Numbered from the stretch's first letter, positions 15,379-23,791 are shown. The stretch: 61,373 bases of DNA from Cellulomonas aerilata (GCF_007991755.1 NZ_BJYY01000011.1:1-61373); one strand, 5' to 3'. A program made the numbers and translations. Notes: generated by a model not told the origin, from the sequence alone.

Positions 15379-16848
15379 GTGCAGCGCTCCAGCGACCGGT
15401 TCGTCGAGGTCGAGCTCGTCGAGGACGACGCGGACGACGAGGTGACGGACCCCGGCCGGGCGCAGGACGAGGGTCGCGCGCCGCGGTGGACGATGCCGCA
15501 CCTGCCCCGCGAGTTCTGGGCGACCGTGGTCGTGGCCCTCGCGGTGGGCGCGAGCGGGGTCGCCGTCGGGCGCCTCGGGGTCGAGCGGATGCGGTCGGCC
15601 GAGCTGGCAGGGGTGGACGGGCTGAGCGCGTCCCTGGCCGAGCCGCTGCGCGAGGCGTGGCGTGCCCCCGGCACCGGGCTCGTGACCACGACGGACGACG
15701 TCGTCGTGCACTGGTCCGCCGACACCGGCGGGGTGGTGGCGACCGACCTCGACGACGGCGCCACCCGCTACAGCGTGCCCGGCTCGTGCCGGCTGGTGCC
15801 GACGGACGGGGACGGAGCGCCACCGTTCGTCTCGGTCCGGCTGGCCTACCGGGCCGGTCCGCAGGACGCCCTGCTGTGCCTGGACGACGACGGGGCCGGT
15901 GGGGGGCCGTTCGACGCCCGGGAGACCACCGCCCGCGTCGTCGACCTCGCCACCGGCGAGACCCGTCAGACCTTCGCGATGCTCGCGGGCGGCAGCTGGA
16001 TCGTCGTCGCCGGCGACGTGGTGAGCGTCGGACTGGACCACGACGGCCGGGCGGTGGCCGGCCGCTGGTCGCTGACGACCGGCGAGCGGCGGTGGGCGTA
16101 CCAGGGCACCGAGGTCGCCCCGAGGCCGTCGGACGGCAGCGGGTTCACCACGAGCGAGCGGACGATCGGTCTGGAGGTCGGCGGCCTCTCCGTGACGCTG
16201 GACCTGGAGACCGGTGCCGAGACGGAGCCCGACGTGCTCGACGACGACGACATCGAGGCGATGTCCCAGCGCGTCGACCTGCCCGACGGCAGGTCCCTGG
16301 AGTACCACCTCGCCCTGTCCGGCGGCGTCCGCACGACCGTGCACCCGCCCGGCGGCGGGGAGCCGGTCACCGTCGACGGGTTCGTGCTCGCCCCGAGCGT
16401 CGACGACGGCTCGGTGCCCGACGCCGTCACCGTGCAGGACTTCGACACCCGCGGCGGGACACCCGAGCTGAGCCTGGTCGACCTGGCCACCGGCGAGCCC
16501 CGCTGGACCGTGACCGACGTGCACGGCACGGGCGGCGTCCTCTCCGGCGTCGTCCTGATGGCCGGACCGGAACGGATCACCGCGTTCGACGCGGGCACCG
16601 GCGAGCTCCGGTGGGAGTCCCCGGTCGACGACCTGTCGTTCACCGGCTCCGACCTCGTCACCGACGGCCGCCGCGTCCTGGTGCTCGAGCGGAAGGGCGC
16701 CGACGTGGAGCTGGTCGCGCGCGACGTGCGGACCGGTGAGCGGGAGTGGGCGAGTCAGGTGCCGACCCCCGGCGCCGCGCTGGTCCCGCTGCCGGACGGC
16801 ACGGTGCTCGCCGTGGGGTCGTCCGAGCTCGTGGCGCTGCGTCCCTAG
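15379..16848 (+). CDS. Membrane-anchored PQQ-like beta-propeller protein (paralogue)
   Basis: A 489-residue protein with the same plan as the gene at 2684-4324: an acidic N-terminal tail (VEVELVEDDADDEVTD, residues 9-24), one membrane helix at about 50-68 (ATVVVALAVGASGVAVG), and an outside beta-propeller with blades such as DLATGETRQ, LVDLATGEPRW, FDAGTGELRW and RDVRTGEREW. The shared VEDDxAD tail on the cytoplasmic side suggests a common partner or sorting signal, which is inference. It starts with GTG on a probable leaderless transcript. It converges on the small gene at 16933. Confidence 0.8.
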   Translation: MQRSSDRFVEVELVEDDADDEVTDPGRAQDEGRAPRWTMPHLPREFWATVVVALAVGASGVAVGRLGVERMRSAELAGVDGLSASLAEPLREAWRAPGTGLVTTTDDVVVHWSADTGGVVATDLDDGATRYSVPGSCRLVPTDGDGAPPFVSVRLAYRAGPQDALLCLDDDGAGGGPFDARETTARVVDLATGETRQTFAMLAGGSWIVVAGDVVSVGLDHDGRAVAGRWSLTTGERRWAYQGTEVAPRPSDGSGFTTSERTIGLEVGGLSVTLDLETGAETEPDVLDDDDIEAMSQRVDLPDGRSLEYHLALSGGVRTTVHPPGGGEPVTVDGFVLAPSVDDGSVPDAVTVQDFDTRGGTPELSLVDLATGEPRWTVTDVHGTGGVLSGVVLMAGPERITAFDAGTGELRWESPVDDLSFTGSDLVTDGRRVLVLERKGADVELVARDVRTGEREWASQVPTPGAALVPLPDGTVLAVGSSELVALRP

Positions 16849-16906
16849 GGACGTGCCCGCGGAGCCGCGCCCCCGGTGCTCCGCCCGCGGGTCGAGGCTC
16901 GGCAGC

Positions 16907-16922
16907 GGGGCCGTCGGGCCCC
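16907..16922. terminator. Hairpin between convergent genes
   Basis: GGGGCC-GTCG-GGCCCC, a perfect 6-bp stem with a tetraloop, sits between the convergent PQQ-like and 83-residue genes. Confidence 0.45.
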
Positions 16923-16932
16923 TCGCCGCCCC

Positions 16933-17184
16933 TCACCACAGGATCTTGACGACATCCCGCCAGTCGGACTCGGCCCGGCCCAGGGCCGTGCCACGCCACG
17001 CCCGGTACTTCGCGCCCGTGCGGCGGACCGTCCCGAGCGTCTGGCCCGCCCGGCCCAGGAGCGTCCACGTCCCCTCGCCGTCGGCGCGCAGCACGTACAG
17101 CCCGGGCTGCGCCCGGAAGGCGACCCAGCCCCCCTCCGGCGGCAGATCCACCTGCGAGAGCCCTGGCACCCTGACGTCCGACAT
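16933..17184 (-). CDS. Small conserved-looking hypothetical protein
   Basis: An 83-residue protein of unrecognised family. It begins MSDVRVPGLSQVDLPPEGGWVAF and ends RAESDWRDVVKILW; the middle is strand-rich with several aromatic residues (GLYVLRADGEGTWTLLG), a composition unlike a shadow frame. No Shine-Dalgarno sequence is seen, but TAGCGT ends 6 nt before the ATG, the same arrangement as other leaderless genes in the window. No function can be given. Confidence 0.65.
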   Translation of the reverse strand: MSDVRVPGLSQVDLPPEGGWVAFRAQPGLYVLRADGEGTWTLLGRAGQTLGTVRRTGAKYRAWRGTALGRAESDWRDVVKILW

Positions 17185-17190
17185 GCGTCG

Positions 17191-17196
17191 ACGCTA
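17191..17196 (-). promoter_or_regulatory. -10 element, leaderless start
   Basis: TAGCGT (17196-17191) ends 6 nt before the ATG at 17184 on the minus strand. Confidence 0.5.
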
Positions 17197-17265
17197 GGGC
17201 GGCGCCCGGACGAGTCGGGACCCCGACAATCGGACTACGACCGGGAACTCTCCCGCTCCTCCGGG

Positions 17266-17883
17266 TCACCCCGCGTGCAGCGAGGCGTCGGCAGTCGTGG
17301 TCGCCACGCGGGTGAACCGCACCCGCAGGCCGGCCCGGGTCGGTGCGCAGCAGAACGGTCCGGCCAGCAGGTCCGCGCCGGGGTCGAGCGGGGACACGCG
17401 CACCAGCCGCCACGGGGAGCCCGCGGCGCGGGCCCGGACCGTGAGCGCGTCCCCGCTGCGGCTGGCCCGCACGGTGACCTCCCGGCCGGCCCAGTCCGGC
17501 ACCGGCCCGACCGACCAGTCGGAGTGCTCGCGGGTCACCACGGCGCCCACCTGGGGCTCACCGTCGCTGACCTCCACGCCGGCCTTGGTCCAGGTCCGCT
17601 CGTCCTGGCGCACGAGCACGCCGGCCTGGTCGAACTGCTCGCCGTAGTCGAGCACGAAGGTGACCTCCACGGCGGTGCCCTCGGCGAACGGCGCCAGCAG
17701 GGCATGGCCGGAGTCGTGCGTGAAGCCGTAGGCGGTCGTCCGCCAGAAGTCGCTGCCCTCCGCCGCGGTGACCACGAGGCCGTCGCCGGTCCGCTCCACC
17801 TGCACGGGCGGGTTCAGCCAGGCGGCGGCACCCGGCGCGCCCGGCCAGGAGGGGTCGTCGGTGCGGGTCTCGTCGAGGGACAC
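17266..17883 (-). CDS. DUF1349 domain-containing protein
   Basis: A 205-residue protein matching the DUF1349 family (beta-sandwich, concanavalin-like; yeast YMR099-type 'regulation of enolase' annotations are not informative). Visible family signs are SDFWRTTAYGFTHDSGHALL, the D-Y-x-x-Q-F-D-Q-A-G core (LDYGEQFDQAGVLVRQDE), WTKAGVEVSDG, TREHSDWSVGPVP, and a C-terminal strand APTRAGLRVRFTR. Ligand and role are unknown. The GTG at 17883 has TAGGTT 7 nt upstream, so it is probably leaderless; GGGAG also lies close by. Confidence 0.85.
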   Translation of the reverse strand: MSLDETRTDDPSWPGAPGAAAWLNPPVQVERTGDGLVVTAAEGSDFWRTTAYGFTHDSGHALLAPFAEGTAVEVTFVLDYGEQFDQAGVLVRQDERTWTKAGVEVSDGEPQVGAVVTREHSDWSVGPVPDWAGREVTVRASRSGDALTVRARAAGSPWRLVRVSPLDPGADLLAGPFCCAPTRAGLRVRFTRVATTTADASLHAG

Positions 17884-17890
17884 GCTCCCG

Positions 17891-17896
17891 AACCTA
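17891..17896 (-). promoter_or_regulatory. -10 element, leaderless start
   Basis: TAGGTT (17896-17891) ends 7 nt before the GTG at 17883 on the minus strand. Confidence 0.5.
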
Positions 17897-17962
17897 CCGG
17901 CGGGTCCGCGCCGCGTCCGAGCGGCTCCACGCGAGCGCGGCGGTCACCGCGTCCCCAGGCGG

Positions 17963-19411
17963 TCAGGACGAGCGCTCCCCCAGCCGCCGGTGGTGCGGGC
18001 TGTCCGGGTTGAGCAGCGAGTGCCGTCGTCCGTAGGCGAAGTAGATGACCAGGCCGAGGAGCAGCCACACCCCGAAGCGCAGCCAGGTCTCCCAGTGCAG
18101 CCGGCTGATGAGGAACAGCGAGAACAGCACGCCGATCGCCGGCACCACGGGCATCCACGGCAGCCGGAACGTGCGCGCCGCGTCGGGGCGGGTCCGGCGG
18201 AACACGATGACCGCGACGCACACCACCACGAACGCCGACAGGATGCCGATGTTGGTCAGGTCGGCGACCGTGCGGATCGGGAAGACCCCGGCGAGCAGGG
18301 CGGACCCGATCCCGGCGATCCAGGTGACCCGCTGCGGGGTCCCGTGCCGGTCCACCCCCGAGAACCACCGGGGCAGCAGCCCGTCCCTGCTCATCGAGAA
18401 CCACACGCGCGTGACGCCCAGCAGGAACGTGAGCATCACCGTGAGGATGGACAGCACCGCGAAGACCGAGATGATGCTCGCGATCACGGGCAGCCCCACG
18501 TTGGAGAACGCCGACGCGAATCCGGCGGTCGGGTCGATCTCCTCGTAGCTCTGCAGGCCCGTCAGCACGAGCGTGGCCGCGACGTAGAGGACCATCGCGA
18601 TGACCAGCGACAGGATGATCGCCTTGGGCATGTGCCTGCGGCCGTCGTGCGCCTCCTCCGCCGCGGTGGACATCGCGTCGTACCCGAACACCGCGAAGAA
18701 GACCGTCGCCGCGCCGGTGAGCACCGGGCCGAACCCGTTGGGCAGGAACGGGCTGTAGTTGCCCGTGTCGATGTAGAACAGGCCGAGCCCGATGATGAAC
18801 AGGATCAGCAGGATCTTGATCGCCACGGCGATCAGCTCGAACCGGCCGAAGGTCCGCGTGCCCCGGCTGAGGATGAACGTCACGAGCAGGCAGATGAGGA
18901 CCGCGGGCAGGTTCACCACGCCGCCCTCGGCCTCGTCGGCGGTGGCCGAGAGCGCGACCGGGATGGACAGGCCGAACCCGTCGAGGAACGCACCGAGGTA
19001 CCCGGAGATGCCGATCGCGACGACGGCGACGATGGCGATGTACTCGAGCAGCAGGTCCCAGCCGATGAACCAGCCGATCACCTCACCCAGCGCGACGTAG
19101 CCGTAGGTGTAGGCCGACCCGGCTCGCGGCACCATCCCCGCGAACTCGGCGTACGACAGGGCGGCGGCCGCCGACGCGACGCCGGCGACCAGGAAGGAGA
19201 ACAGGACGCCGGGCCCGACCGCGGGGTTGTCGGCGTCACCGTGCGCGACCAGCCCGGCCAACGAGAAGATGCCGACGCCGATGATGCCGCCGACGCCGAT
19301 CGCGGTGAGCTGCCACAGGCCCAGGCTCTTGGCCAGCACGCCGCCGCCGCCGTGGCCCGGTTCGTCCACCTGGTCCACGGGCATCCGTCGCCAGATCGAG
19401 GTCTGTGCCAT
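17963..19411 (-). CDS. APC-family amino acid permease
   Basis: A 482-residue transporter with about 12 membrane helices. The first helix holds the APC signature GVGGIIGVGIFSLAG (about residues 39-53), helix 3 has YAEFAGMVPRAGSAYTYGY, and FAVFGYDAMSTAAEEAHDGRR lies at about 225-245, all typical of the cationic amino-acid transporter (CAT/YfnA-like) branch. It imports amino acids by proton or cation coupling; the specificity cannot be read from sequence. The ATG follows GCAGGAG. It is a single gene; the next gene downstream on the same strand is the DUF1349 gene, 79 bp away. Confidence 0.93.
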   Translation of the reverse strand: MAQTSIWRRMPVDQVDEPGHGGGGVLAKSLGLWQLTAIGVGGIIGVGIFSLAGLVAHGDADNPAVGPGVLFSFLVAGVASAAAALSYAEFAGMVPRAGSAYTYGYVALGEVIGWFIGWDLLLEYIAIVAVVAIGISGYLGAFLDGFGLSIPVALSATADEAEGGVVNLPAVLICLLVTFILSRGTRTFGRFELIAVAIKILLILFIIGLGLFYIDTGNYSPFLPNGFGPVLTGAATVFFAVFGYDAMSTAAEEAHDGRRHMPKAIILSLVIAMVLYVAATLVLTGLQSYEEIDPTAGFASAFSNVGLPVIASIISVFAVLSILTVMLTFLLGVTRVWFSMSRDGLLPRWFSGVDRHGTPQRVTWIAGIGSALLAGVFPIRTVADLTNIGILSAFVVVCVAVIVFRRTRPDAARTFRLPWMPVVPAIGVLFSLFLISRLHWETWLRFGVWLLLGLVIYFAYGRRHSLLNPDSPHHRRLGERSS

Positions 19412-19490
19412 GGTGCTCCTGCTCTCTGCTCGGTGCGGTGCGGTGCGGTGCTGCGCGGGTCGTCGACGTGCGGGTCGGGGTGGTCGCCGG

Positions 19491-19859
19491 TCACGTCCGG
19501 CGGTCCGGGGGGCGGGCCGGCAGGTGCCCCAGGGCGCCGACCGCCGGCTCCGGGGGCGCGACGACGAGCTCGGCCACCGTCCCCACCGGCGACGCGTACG
19601 TCACGGGCGGTACGGGGGGCCGGCCCAGCGACATGTCCTGGACCTCCCCGAGCCCGCGCAGGGCAGGCGCGACCGACCGGGCGACCGGCACACCGCGACG
19701 GCGCGCGCGGACGGCCCGGACGACGAAGGTCGCCGCCCCGGCGCCGTACAGGCCGTAGACCATCCACGTGGCCGCCGGGTTCTCCGTGAGGGCGAACCAC
19801 ACCATGAGGGCGAGCACGCCCACGCACGCCACGGACACCAGGAGGCGACCCACCCGCAT
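19491..19859 (-). CDS. Small two-helix membrane protein
   Basis: A 122-residue hypothetical protein. Two predicted membrane helices lie in the first half: LLVSVACVGVLALMVWFAL (about residues 5-23) and MVYGLYGAGAATFVV (about 33-47). An Arg-rich linker and a Pro-rich tail with no motif follow. The ATG at 19859 is chosen for GAGGGGG upstream, not the GTG 27 nt earlier. It lies upstream of the APC permease gene with an 80-bp gap; no functional link is evident. Confidence 0.6.
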   Translation of the reverse strand: MRVGRLLVSVACVGVLALMVWFALTENPAATWMVYGLYGAGAATFVVRAVRARRRGVPVARSVAPALRGLGEVQDMSLGRPPVPPVTYASPVGTVAELVVAPPEPAVGALGHLPARPPDRRT

Positions 19860-19949
19860 CGCGTCCCCCTCACCTGTGCTGGTCACCGGCCGGCCCGTCC
19901 CGTCGACCGTCCTGCCGTCCGGCGCCCATGCTCCGCGCCGGACCGTCGC

Positions 19950-20504
19950 CTACCTCGCGCCGAAGTCCACGTCCTGCGTCGCCACCGTGCCCGCCGTGCG
20001 CCCGGGCGCCGACTGGTACGTCCAGTAGAGATTGGTGTGCGCGATGACCTGGTCCGGGGGCGGCGCGCCCCAGGCCGACTGGTCCTCGGTGGTGTGCGCG
20101 TCGCTCACGAGGGTCGCGTCGTACCCGCGCACGAGCGCCCCGTGGAGCGTCGACCGGATGCACGCGTCGGTCTGCGCCCCCACGACCAGCAGTCGCCCGA
20201 CGGCCAGCCCGGCCAGGACCGTCTCCAGCTCGGTCGCCTCGAACGCGTCGCCGTAGATCTTCTCCACGCGGGGCTCCCGGTCCTCCGGGGACAGCTCGGG
20301 CACGATGCGCCACTGCTCGCTGCCCCGCTCGAGCGTCTCGTGGTCCTGGACCCACACGACAGGGGTCCCGTGCCTGCGGGCCGCCTCGACCAGGTGGGCG
20401 ACGTTCGCGACGACCCTGTCGCGCTCGTGCGCACCGGCGACGACGCCGTTCTGGAGGTCGACGACCAGCAGGGCCGTCGCCGGACGGTCGGCGAGAGTCG
20501 TCAT
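19950..20504 (-). CDS. Cysteine hydrolase (isochorismatase family)
   Basis: A 184-residue hydrolase of the isochorismatase-like superfamily. The catalytic triad can be seen: Asp in LLVVDLQNG (about residue 16), Lys in VEKIYGDAF (about 81), and Cys in VVGAQTDACIRSTLHGALVRG (about 113). Related enzymes include nicotinamidases, N-carbamoylsarcosine amidases and others; the substrate is not determined. The ATG has a weak GGACGGACC upstream. GGTCACA lies 23-29 nt before the start but lacks the CGTC partner of the ECF41 motif. Confidence 0.88.
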   Translation of the reverse strand: MTTLADRPATALLVVDLQNGVVAGAHERDRVVANVAHLVEAARRHGTPVVWVQDHETLERGSEQWRIVPELSPEDREPRVEKIYGDAFEATELETVLAGLAVGRLLVVGAQTDACIRSTLHGALVRGYDATLVSDAHTTEDQSAWGAPPPDQVIAHTNLYWTYQSAPGRTAGTVATQDVDFGAR

Positions 20505-20623
20505 GGTGGTCCGTCCTGTCGCGCCGCGATGTGACCCTCGTCACCGTAGACCGCACCACCCACACGGCGCAGCGACATCGCCGCGCGCGTCGCCGCGCGC
20601 GTCGCCACCCGGGTGCGTGCTCC

Positions 20624-20652
20624 GGGCGGCACCTCCGGCGGACGGGCCGCCC
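20624..20652 (-). terminator. Possible terminator after VOC gene
   Basis: GGGCGGC (20624-20630) and GCCGCCC (20646-20652) can form a 7-bp stem with a 15-nt loop just beyond the VOC stop codon. Confidence 0.4.
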
Positions 20653-20655
20653 GCC

Positions 20656-21069
20656 CTAGGTGTGCATCCACGGGGTGTGGCTGATGCCGACCAGCAGGTG
20701 CTCCGGGCTCCGCAGGCGCGCCGTGGTCTGCCCCCACGGCTCCTCCCGCGCCCGCCGCAGCACGGTGCAGCCGGCGGCCTCGAGATCGGAGACGGCCGCC
20801 GCCACCGCCTCGGGGCCGGCGACGTCGAGCTCGATCCACGCCTGGGGCACGGGGTGCTCCGGCGGCCAGGTCGAGGTCCCGAAGGTGGACTCGGCCGCCT
20901 GCTCCAGCGGCCAGATCGCGAAGGCCTTGGTGCCCGGCAGGTCGTCGGTCGCGAAGTAGCCCGGCGCGACCTCCTCGAACCGGATGCCGGCCGTCCCCGA
21001 CCAGAACGCCAGCGACTCGGCCCCGGACCTGGCGATCGGACCGAACCCGGCGACGAACTGCACGTCCAT
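20656..21069 (-). CDS. VOC family protein (glyoxalase-like)
   Basis: A 137-residue protein of the vicinal-oxygen-chelate superfamily: MDVQFVAGFGPIA at the start, a middle DLPGTKAFAIWPLEQAA segment, then PQAWIELDVAGPEAVAAAVSDLEAAG and a C-terminal EEPWGQTTARLRSPEHLLVGI that matches the usual G-x-x-x-x-x-D/SPEG/H end of the fold. Enzymes and drug-binding proteins share this fold; the metal ligands are not clearly conserved, so it may be a binding protein. The ATG has a strong GGGGAGGGGG Shine-Dalgarno sequence. Confidence 0.8.
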   Translation of the reverse strand: MDVQFVAGFGPIARSGAESLAFWSGTAGIRFEEVAPGYFATDDLPGTKAFAIWPLEQAAESTFGTSTWPPEHPVPQAWIELDVAGPEAVAAAVSDLEAAGCTVLRRAREEPWGQTTARLRSPEHLLVGISHTPWMHT

Positions 21070-21235
21070 CCGTGCCCCCTCCCCGTGGTGCGACGGCGAC
21101 GTCGTCGCGAGCCACCCAGCATGGCGCTCCCCTGGTCCGGGCGTCGCCTCCTCGCCGGCGCCGTGACCCCAGGTCGACGGGACGCCGGCGCGGGTCGGGG
21201 GTCGGGCGCCGCGCAGCCGCGACCTGCGCTCGTCG

Positions 21236-22264
21236 TCAGGCGACGAGCGAGCGCCCCTGCTCGGCGAGCGCCCCCAGGCGCGACAGCGCCCGGTAGTACT
21301 TCTTGCGGTACCCGCCGGCGAGCATCTCGGCCGGGAAGAGGCCGTGGATGCCGCTGCCGCCGAGCAGGACCGGGACGTCCCGGTCGTAGAGCCGGTCCAC
21401 CAGCACGACGAACCGCAGCGCGGTGCTCTGGTGCCCCAGGGGCCGCACCCCGGTCAGACCGACGAGCTCCACGTCGTCGAGCAGGGCGCGGTAGCGGCTG
21501 GGGTGGATCTCGCCCAGGTGGTCCAGCAGCGCGCCGAACTCGTCCAGGGTGGCGCCGTCCCGGCCCGCGATGCTCGCGCGGACGACGTCGTCGGGCAGGC
21601 CGCCGAGGTCGGTGGTCGTCACCCGGTGCCGGTAGTCCTCGCCGTCGACCCGCAGCACCTCGAACCGGTCCGCGAGCGCCTGGATCTCGCGGAGGAAGTC
21701 CTCGGCGGCGAACCGTCCCTCCCCCAGCGACCCGGGCAGCGTGTTCGAGGTGGCCGCGAGGGAGACGTCCCGGTCGGCGAGCTCGCGCAGCAGCCGCGAC
21801 ATCAGCACGGTGTCGCCAGGGTCGTCGAGCTCGAACTCGTCGATCGCCACGAGGCGCTTGCCGCCCAGCGCCTCGACCGTCGGGCCGAACCCGAGGGCGC
21901 CGACCAGGTTCGTGAACTCGACGAACGTGCCGTACGCGCTGTCGGCCCGGCCCACCTCGCGCACCAGGGACGTCAGCAGGTGGGTCTTGCCGACGCCGAA
22001 GCCGCCGTCGAGGTACACCGCGGCCGGACGCGCCTTGCGGCCGAACCCGAACAGCCCGCCCCCGGTGCCGGCCCGCTCCACCTCGGTCGCCACGGAGCGC
22101 AGCCGCTCGACCGTCCGGGCCTGGCTCGGGTACGACGGGTCCGGCCGGTAGGTGTCGAAGGACTCGCGCGCGAAGTGCTGCGGCGGCACCAGCTCGTCCA
22201 GCAGCCGCTCGGTGGGGACCCGCGGACGGCGCTCGGTCAGGCTCGGTGCGGTGGTCGCGGTCAC
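21236..22264 (-). CDS. zapE: ZapE/AFG1-family P-loop ATPase
   Basis: A 342-residue AFG1/ZapE-type ATPase. Walker A is GGFGVGKTH (about residues 86-94), Walker B is LVAIDEFELDDPGD (about 138-151), SNTLPGSLGEGRF follows (sensor region), and the C-terminus has LRFVVLVDRLYDRDVPVLLGG. In E. coli ZapE binds the Z-ring and influences cell division; the mitochondrial AFG1 relatives aid protein turnover. The GTG start at 22264 has no Shine-Dalgarno sequence; TAGGCT (22278-22273) lies 8 nt upstream, so it may be leaderless. It is divergent from the RibD-like gene, with 129 bp shared promoter DNA. Confidence 0.9.
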   Translation of the reverse strand: MTATTAPSLTERRPRVPTERLLDELVPPQHFARESFDTYRPDPSYPSQARTVERLRSVATEVERAGTGGGLFGFGRKARPAAVYLDGGFGVGKTHLLTSLVREVGRADSAYGTFVEFTNLVGALGFGPTVEALGGKRLVAIDEFELDDPGDTVLMSRLLRELADRDVSLAATSNTLPGSLGEGRFAAEDFLREIQALADRFEVLRVDGEDYRHRVTTTDLGGLPDDVVRASIAGRDGATLDEFGALLDHLGEIHPSRYRALLDDVELVGLTGVRPLGHQSTALRFVVLVDRLYDRDVPVLLGGSGIHGLFPAEMLAGGYRKKYYRALSRLGALAEQGRSLVA

Positions 22265-22272
22265 GGTCGTCG

Positions 22273-22278
22273 AGCCTA
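22273..22278 (-). promoter_or_regulatory. Candidate -10 element of zapE
   Basis: TAGGCT (22278-22273) ends 8 nt before the GTG at 22264; slightly longer spacing than the other leaderless genes. Confidence 0.4.
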
Positions 22279-22381
22279 GTTCCGGCCGGTGGTCGTCGCC
22301 GGTCGCCGCCCGTGGGCGGACGGGTCCGGGCGGCGGGCCGGGCGACGGGTCCGGGCGACGGGCCGGTGACCACCGCACCGA

Positions 22382-22387
22382 TAGCCT
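22382..22387 (+). promoter_or_regulatory. -10 element, leaderless start
   Basis: TAGCCT ends 6 nt before the ATG at 22394; no Shine-Dalgarno sequence. Confidence 0.55.
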
Positions 22388-22393
22388 CCCCCG

Positions 22394-23227
22394 ATGGCTC
22401 CCGACCCGCCCCGGTCGCCGTCCACGGCGCCGCCCGCCCCGACCCTGGACGTGCTGCTCGGTCCGGCGGGACCCGGCGGACGCATCCCGGCGGAGCCGGG
22501 CGAGGCGACGCTCGCCGAGCTGTACGCGCACCCCGACCCGGGCGCCGGCGCGGCGTGGGTGCGGGCCAACATGATCGCCACGCTCGACGGGGCCGCGACC
22601 GGGCCGGACGGGCGCTCGGGGTCCATCAACGGTCCGGCCGACCACCGCGTGTTCGCGCTGCTGCGGTCCCTCGCGGACGTCGTCCTGGTCGGCGCGGCCA
22701 CGGTGCGCGCGGAGGGGTACCGCGAGCTGCCGATCCGGGCGGACCTGGCGGGTCCGCGTGCGACCCGCGGCAGCCGCCCCGCGCTGGAGCTGGCCGTGGT
22801 GACCCGCTCCGGTCCGGTGCCCGACGAGCTGCTCGACTCCGCCCACCCTCCCCTGGTCGTCACGGTCGGGGACCGCCCCGACCTCGACGGGCTGCGTCGG
22901 CGGATCGGCGCGGAGCGGGTGGTGGTCGCCGGCACCGGCGACGTCGACCTGGCCCGGGCGCTCGCGGCGCTGGCGGCCCGGGGCCTGCCCCGGGTGCTGA
23001 CCGAGGGCGGCCCGCACCTGCTCGGCCGGCTGCTGGCGGCGGGGCTCGTGGACGACCTGTGCCTGACGACCAGCCCGCTGATCGCCGGCGACCCCGGGCC
23101 GCGGGTCGTCGCCGGGACGGGCTGGCTGAGCCCACCCGTCCCCGCTCGACCGGCGCACCTGCTGCACGCGGACGGCGTCCTGCTGGGCCGATGGCTGGTC
23201 GGGCGGCACGCCGAGCAGGCCGGTTAG
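22394..23227 (+). CDS. Pyrimidine reductase family protein (RibD C-terminal-like)
   Basis: A 277-residue protein of the RibD C-terminal domain family. Family features are WVRANMIATLDGAATGPDGRSG (about residues 55-76), SINGPADHRVFALLR, DVVLVGAATVRAEGY, the phosphate/NADPH loop LPRVLTEGGPHLLGRLLAAG (about 205-224) and VDDLCLTTSPLIAG. RibD reductase domains act on 5-amino-6-ribosylamino-uracil phosphate in riboflavin synthesis, but actinobacteria carry stand-alone homologues of unknown role, and no rib genes are adjacent. It is leaderless and followed after 9 bp by the 23237 gene, which has its own -10 element inside the end of this gene. Confidence 0.88.
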   Translation: MAPDPPRSPSTAPPAPTLDVLLGPAGPGGRIPAEPGEATLAELYAHPDPGAGAAWVRANMIATLDGAATGPDGRSGSINGPADHRVFALLRSLADVVLVGAATVRAEGYRELPIRADLAGPRATRGSRPALELAVVTRSGPVPDELLDSAHPPLVVTVGDRPDLDGLRRRIGAERVVVAGTGDVDLARALAALAARGLPRVLTEGGPHLLGRLLAAGLVDDLCLTTSPLIAGDPGPRVVAGTGWLSPPVPARPAHLLHADGVLLGRWLVGRHAEQAG

Positions 23228-23230
23228 GGT
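23225..23230 (+). promoter_or_regulatory. -10 element, leaderless start
   Basis: TAGGGT overlaps the stop codon of the previous gene and ends 6 nt before the GTG at 23237. Confidence 0.5.
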
Positions 23231-23236
23231 CGGGGC

Positions 23237-23791
23237 GTGACCGCATCCCTGCCGGACGCCGGCGTCCCGGACCCGTCCCTGTCGGCCCCCGCCCCGCCGC
23301 CGCTCACGGACCGCACCGTCGTCGTCCTCACCGAGGACACCCTGACCGCCGCGGACGTCGCGCACATCACCGCCCTGCACGCCGAGGACGACGTCGACTA
23401 CCGCGTCCTGGTCCCGGCCGACACCGAGCGCAACCTGCTCGTCTCCGTCGTCGACCACCTCGGCCTGGGAGAGCTGCGCGAGGCGCTCGACGAGGTGCTC
23501 GGGCGCGAGCCGCACCCGGCGGAGGCCAGGGCGCAGGCGTCCGACCAGCTCGCCGGCAGCCTGGCCGCGTTCGGGGCGGCCGGTGAGGTCGCCGACGGCT
23601 CCGTGGTGGGCGACGACCCCATCCCGGTGCTGACCGACGAGGTCGCTCGTGGCGGTGTCCGGGAGATCGTCGTGGTCACCTACCCGCACGCCGTCGAGGA
23701 CACGTTCCACCGCGACTGGGCGTCCCGGGCGCGCGACCGGCTCCGGGTGCCGGTGCTGCACCTCTACGCGGGGACCAGCGAGCTCGGCTGA
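23237..23791 (+). CDS. Hypothetical protein, UspA/Rossmann-like
   Basis: A 184-residue protein of unrecognised function. The sequence alternates strands and helices: RTVVVLTEDTLTAADVAHI, VDYRVLVPADTERNLLVSVV, then helices, EIVVVTYPHAVEDTFHRDW and VPVLHLYAGTS. The order of strands resembles a universal-stress-protein or related nucleotide-binding fold, but the usual G-x2-G-x9-G(S/T) motif is not seen, so this is only a guess. The first 25 residues are Pro/Ala-rich. It lies 9 bp after the RibD-like gene and probably has its own leaderless promoter. Confidence 0.7.
   Translation: MTASLPDAGVPDPSLSAPAPPPLTDRTVVVLTEDTLTAADVAHITALHAEDDVDYRVLVPADTERNLLVSVVDHLGLGELREALDEVLGREPHPAEARAQASDQLAGSLAAFGAAGEVADGSVVGDDPIPVLTDEVARGGVREIVVVTYPHAVEDTFHRDWASRARDRLRVPVLHLYAGTSELG

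Noticed and set aside
13852-16524. Minus-strand open frame of 890 codons spanning several genes
   Set aside because: Only its last 256 codons look like a protein (the PEP-mutase family gene). The rest is antisense to the YdeI-like and PQQ-like genes, is His/Arg/Gly/Pro-rich and has no start signal.
20504-20533. GGTCACA upstream of the isochorismatase-family gene as a third ECF41 promoter
   Set aside because: The position 16 nt downstream reads CGGA, not CGTC, and it is too close to the start codon.
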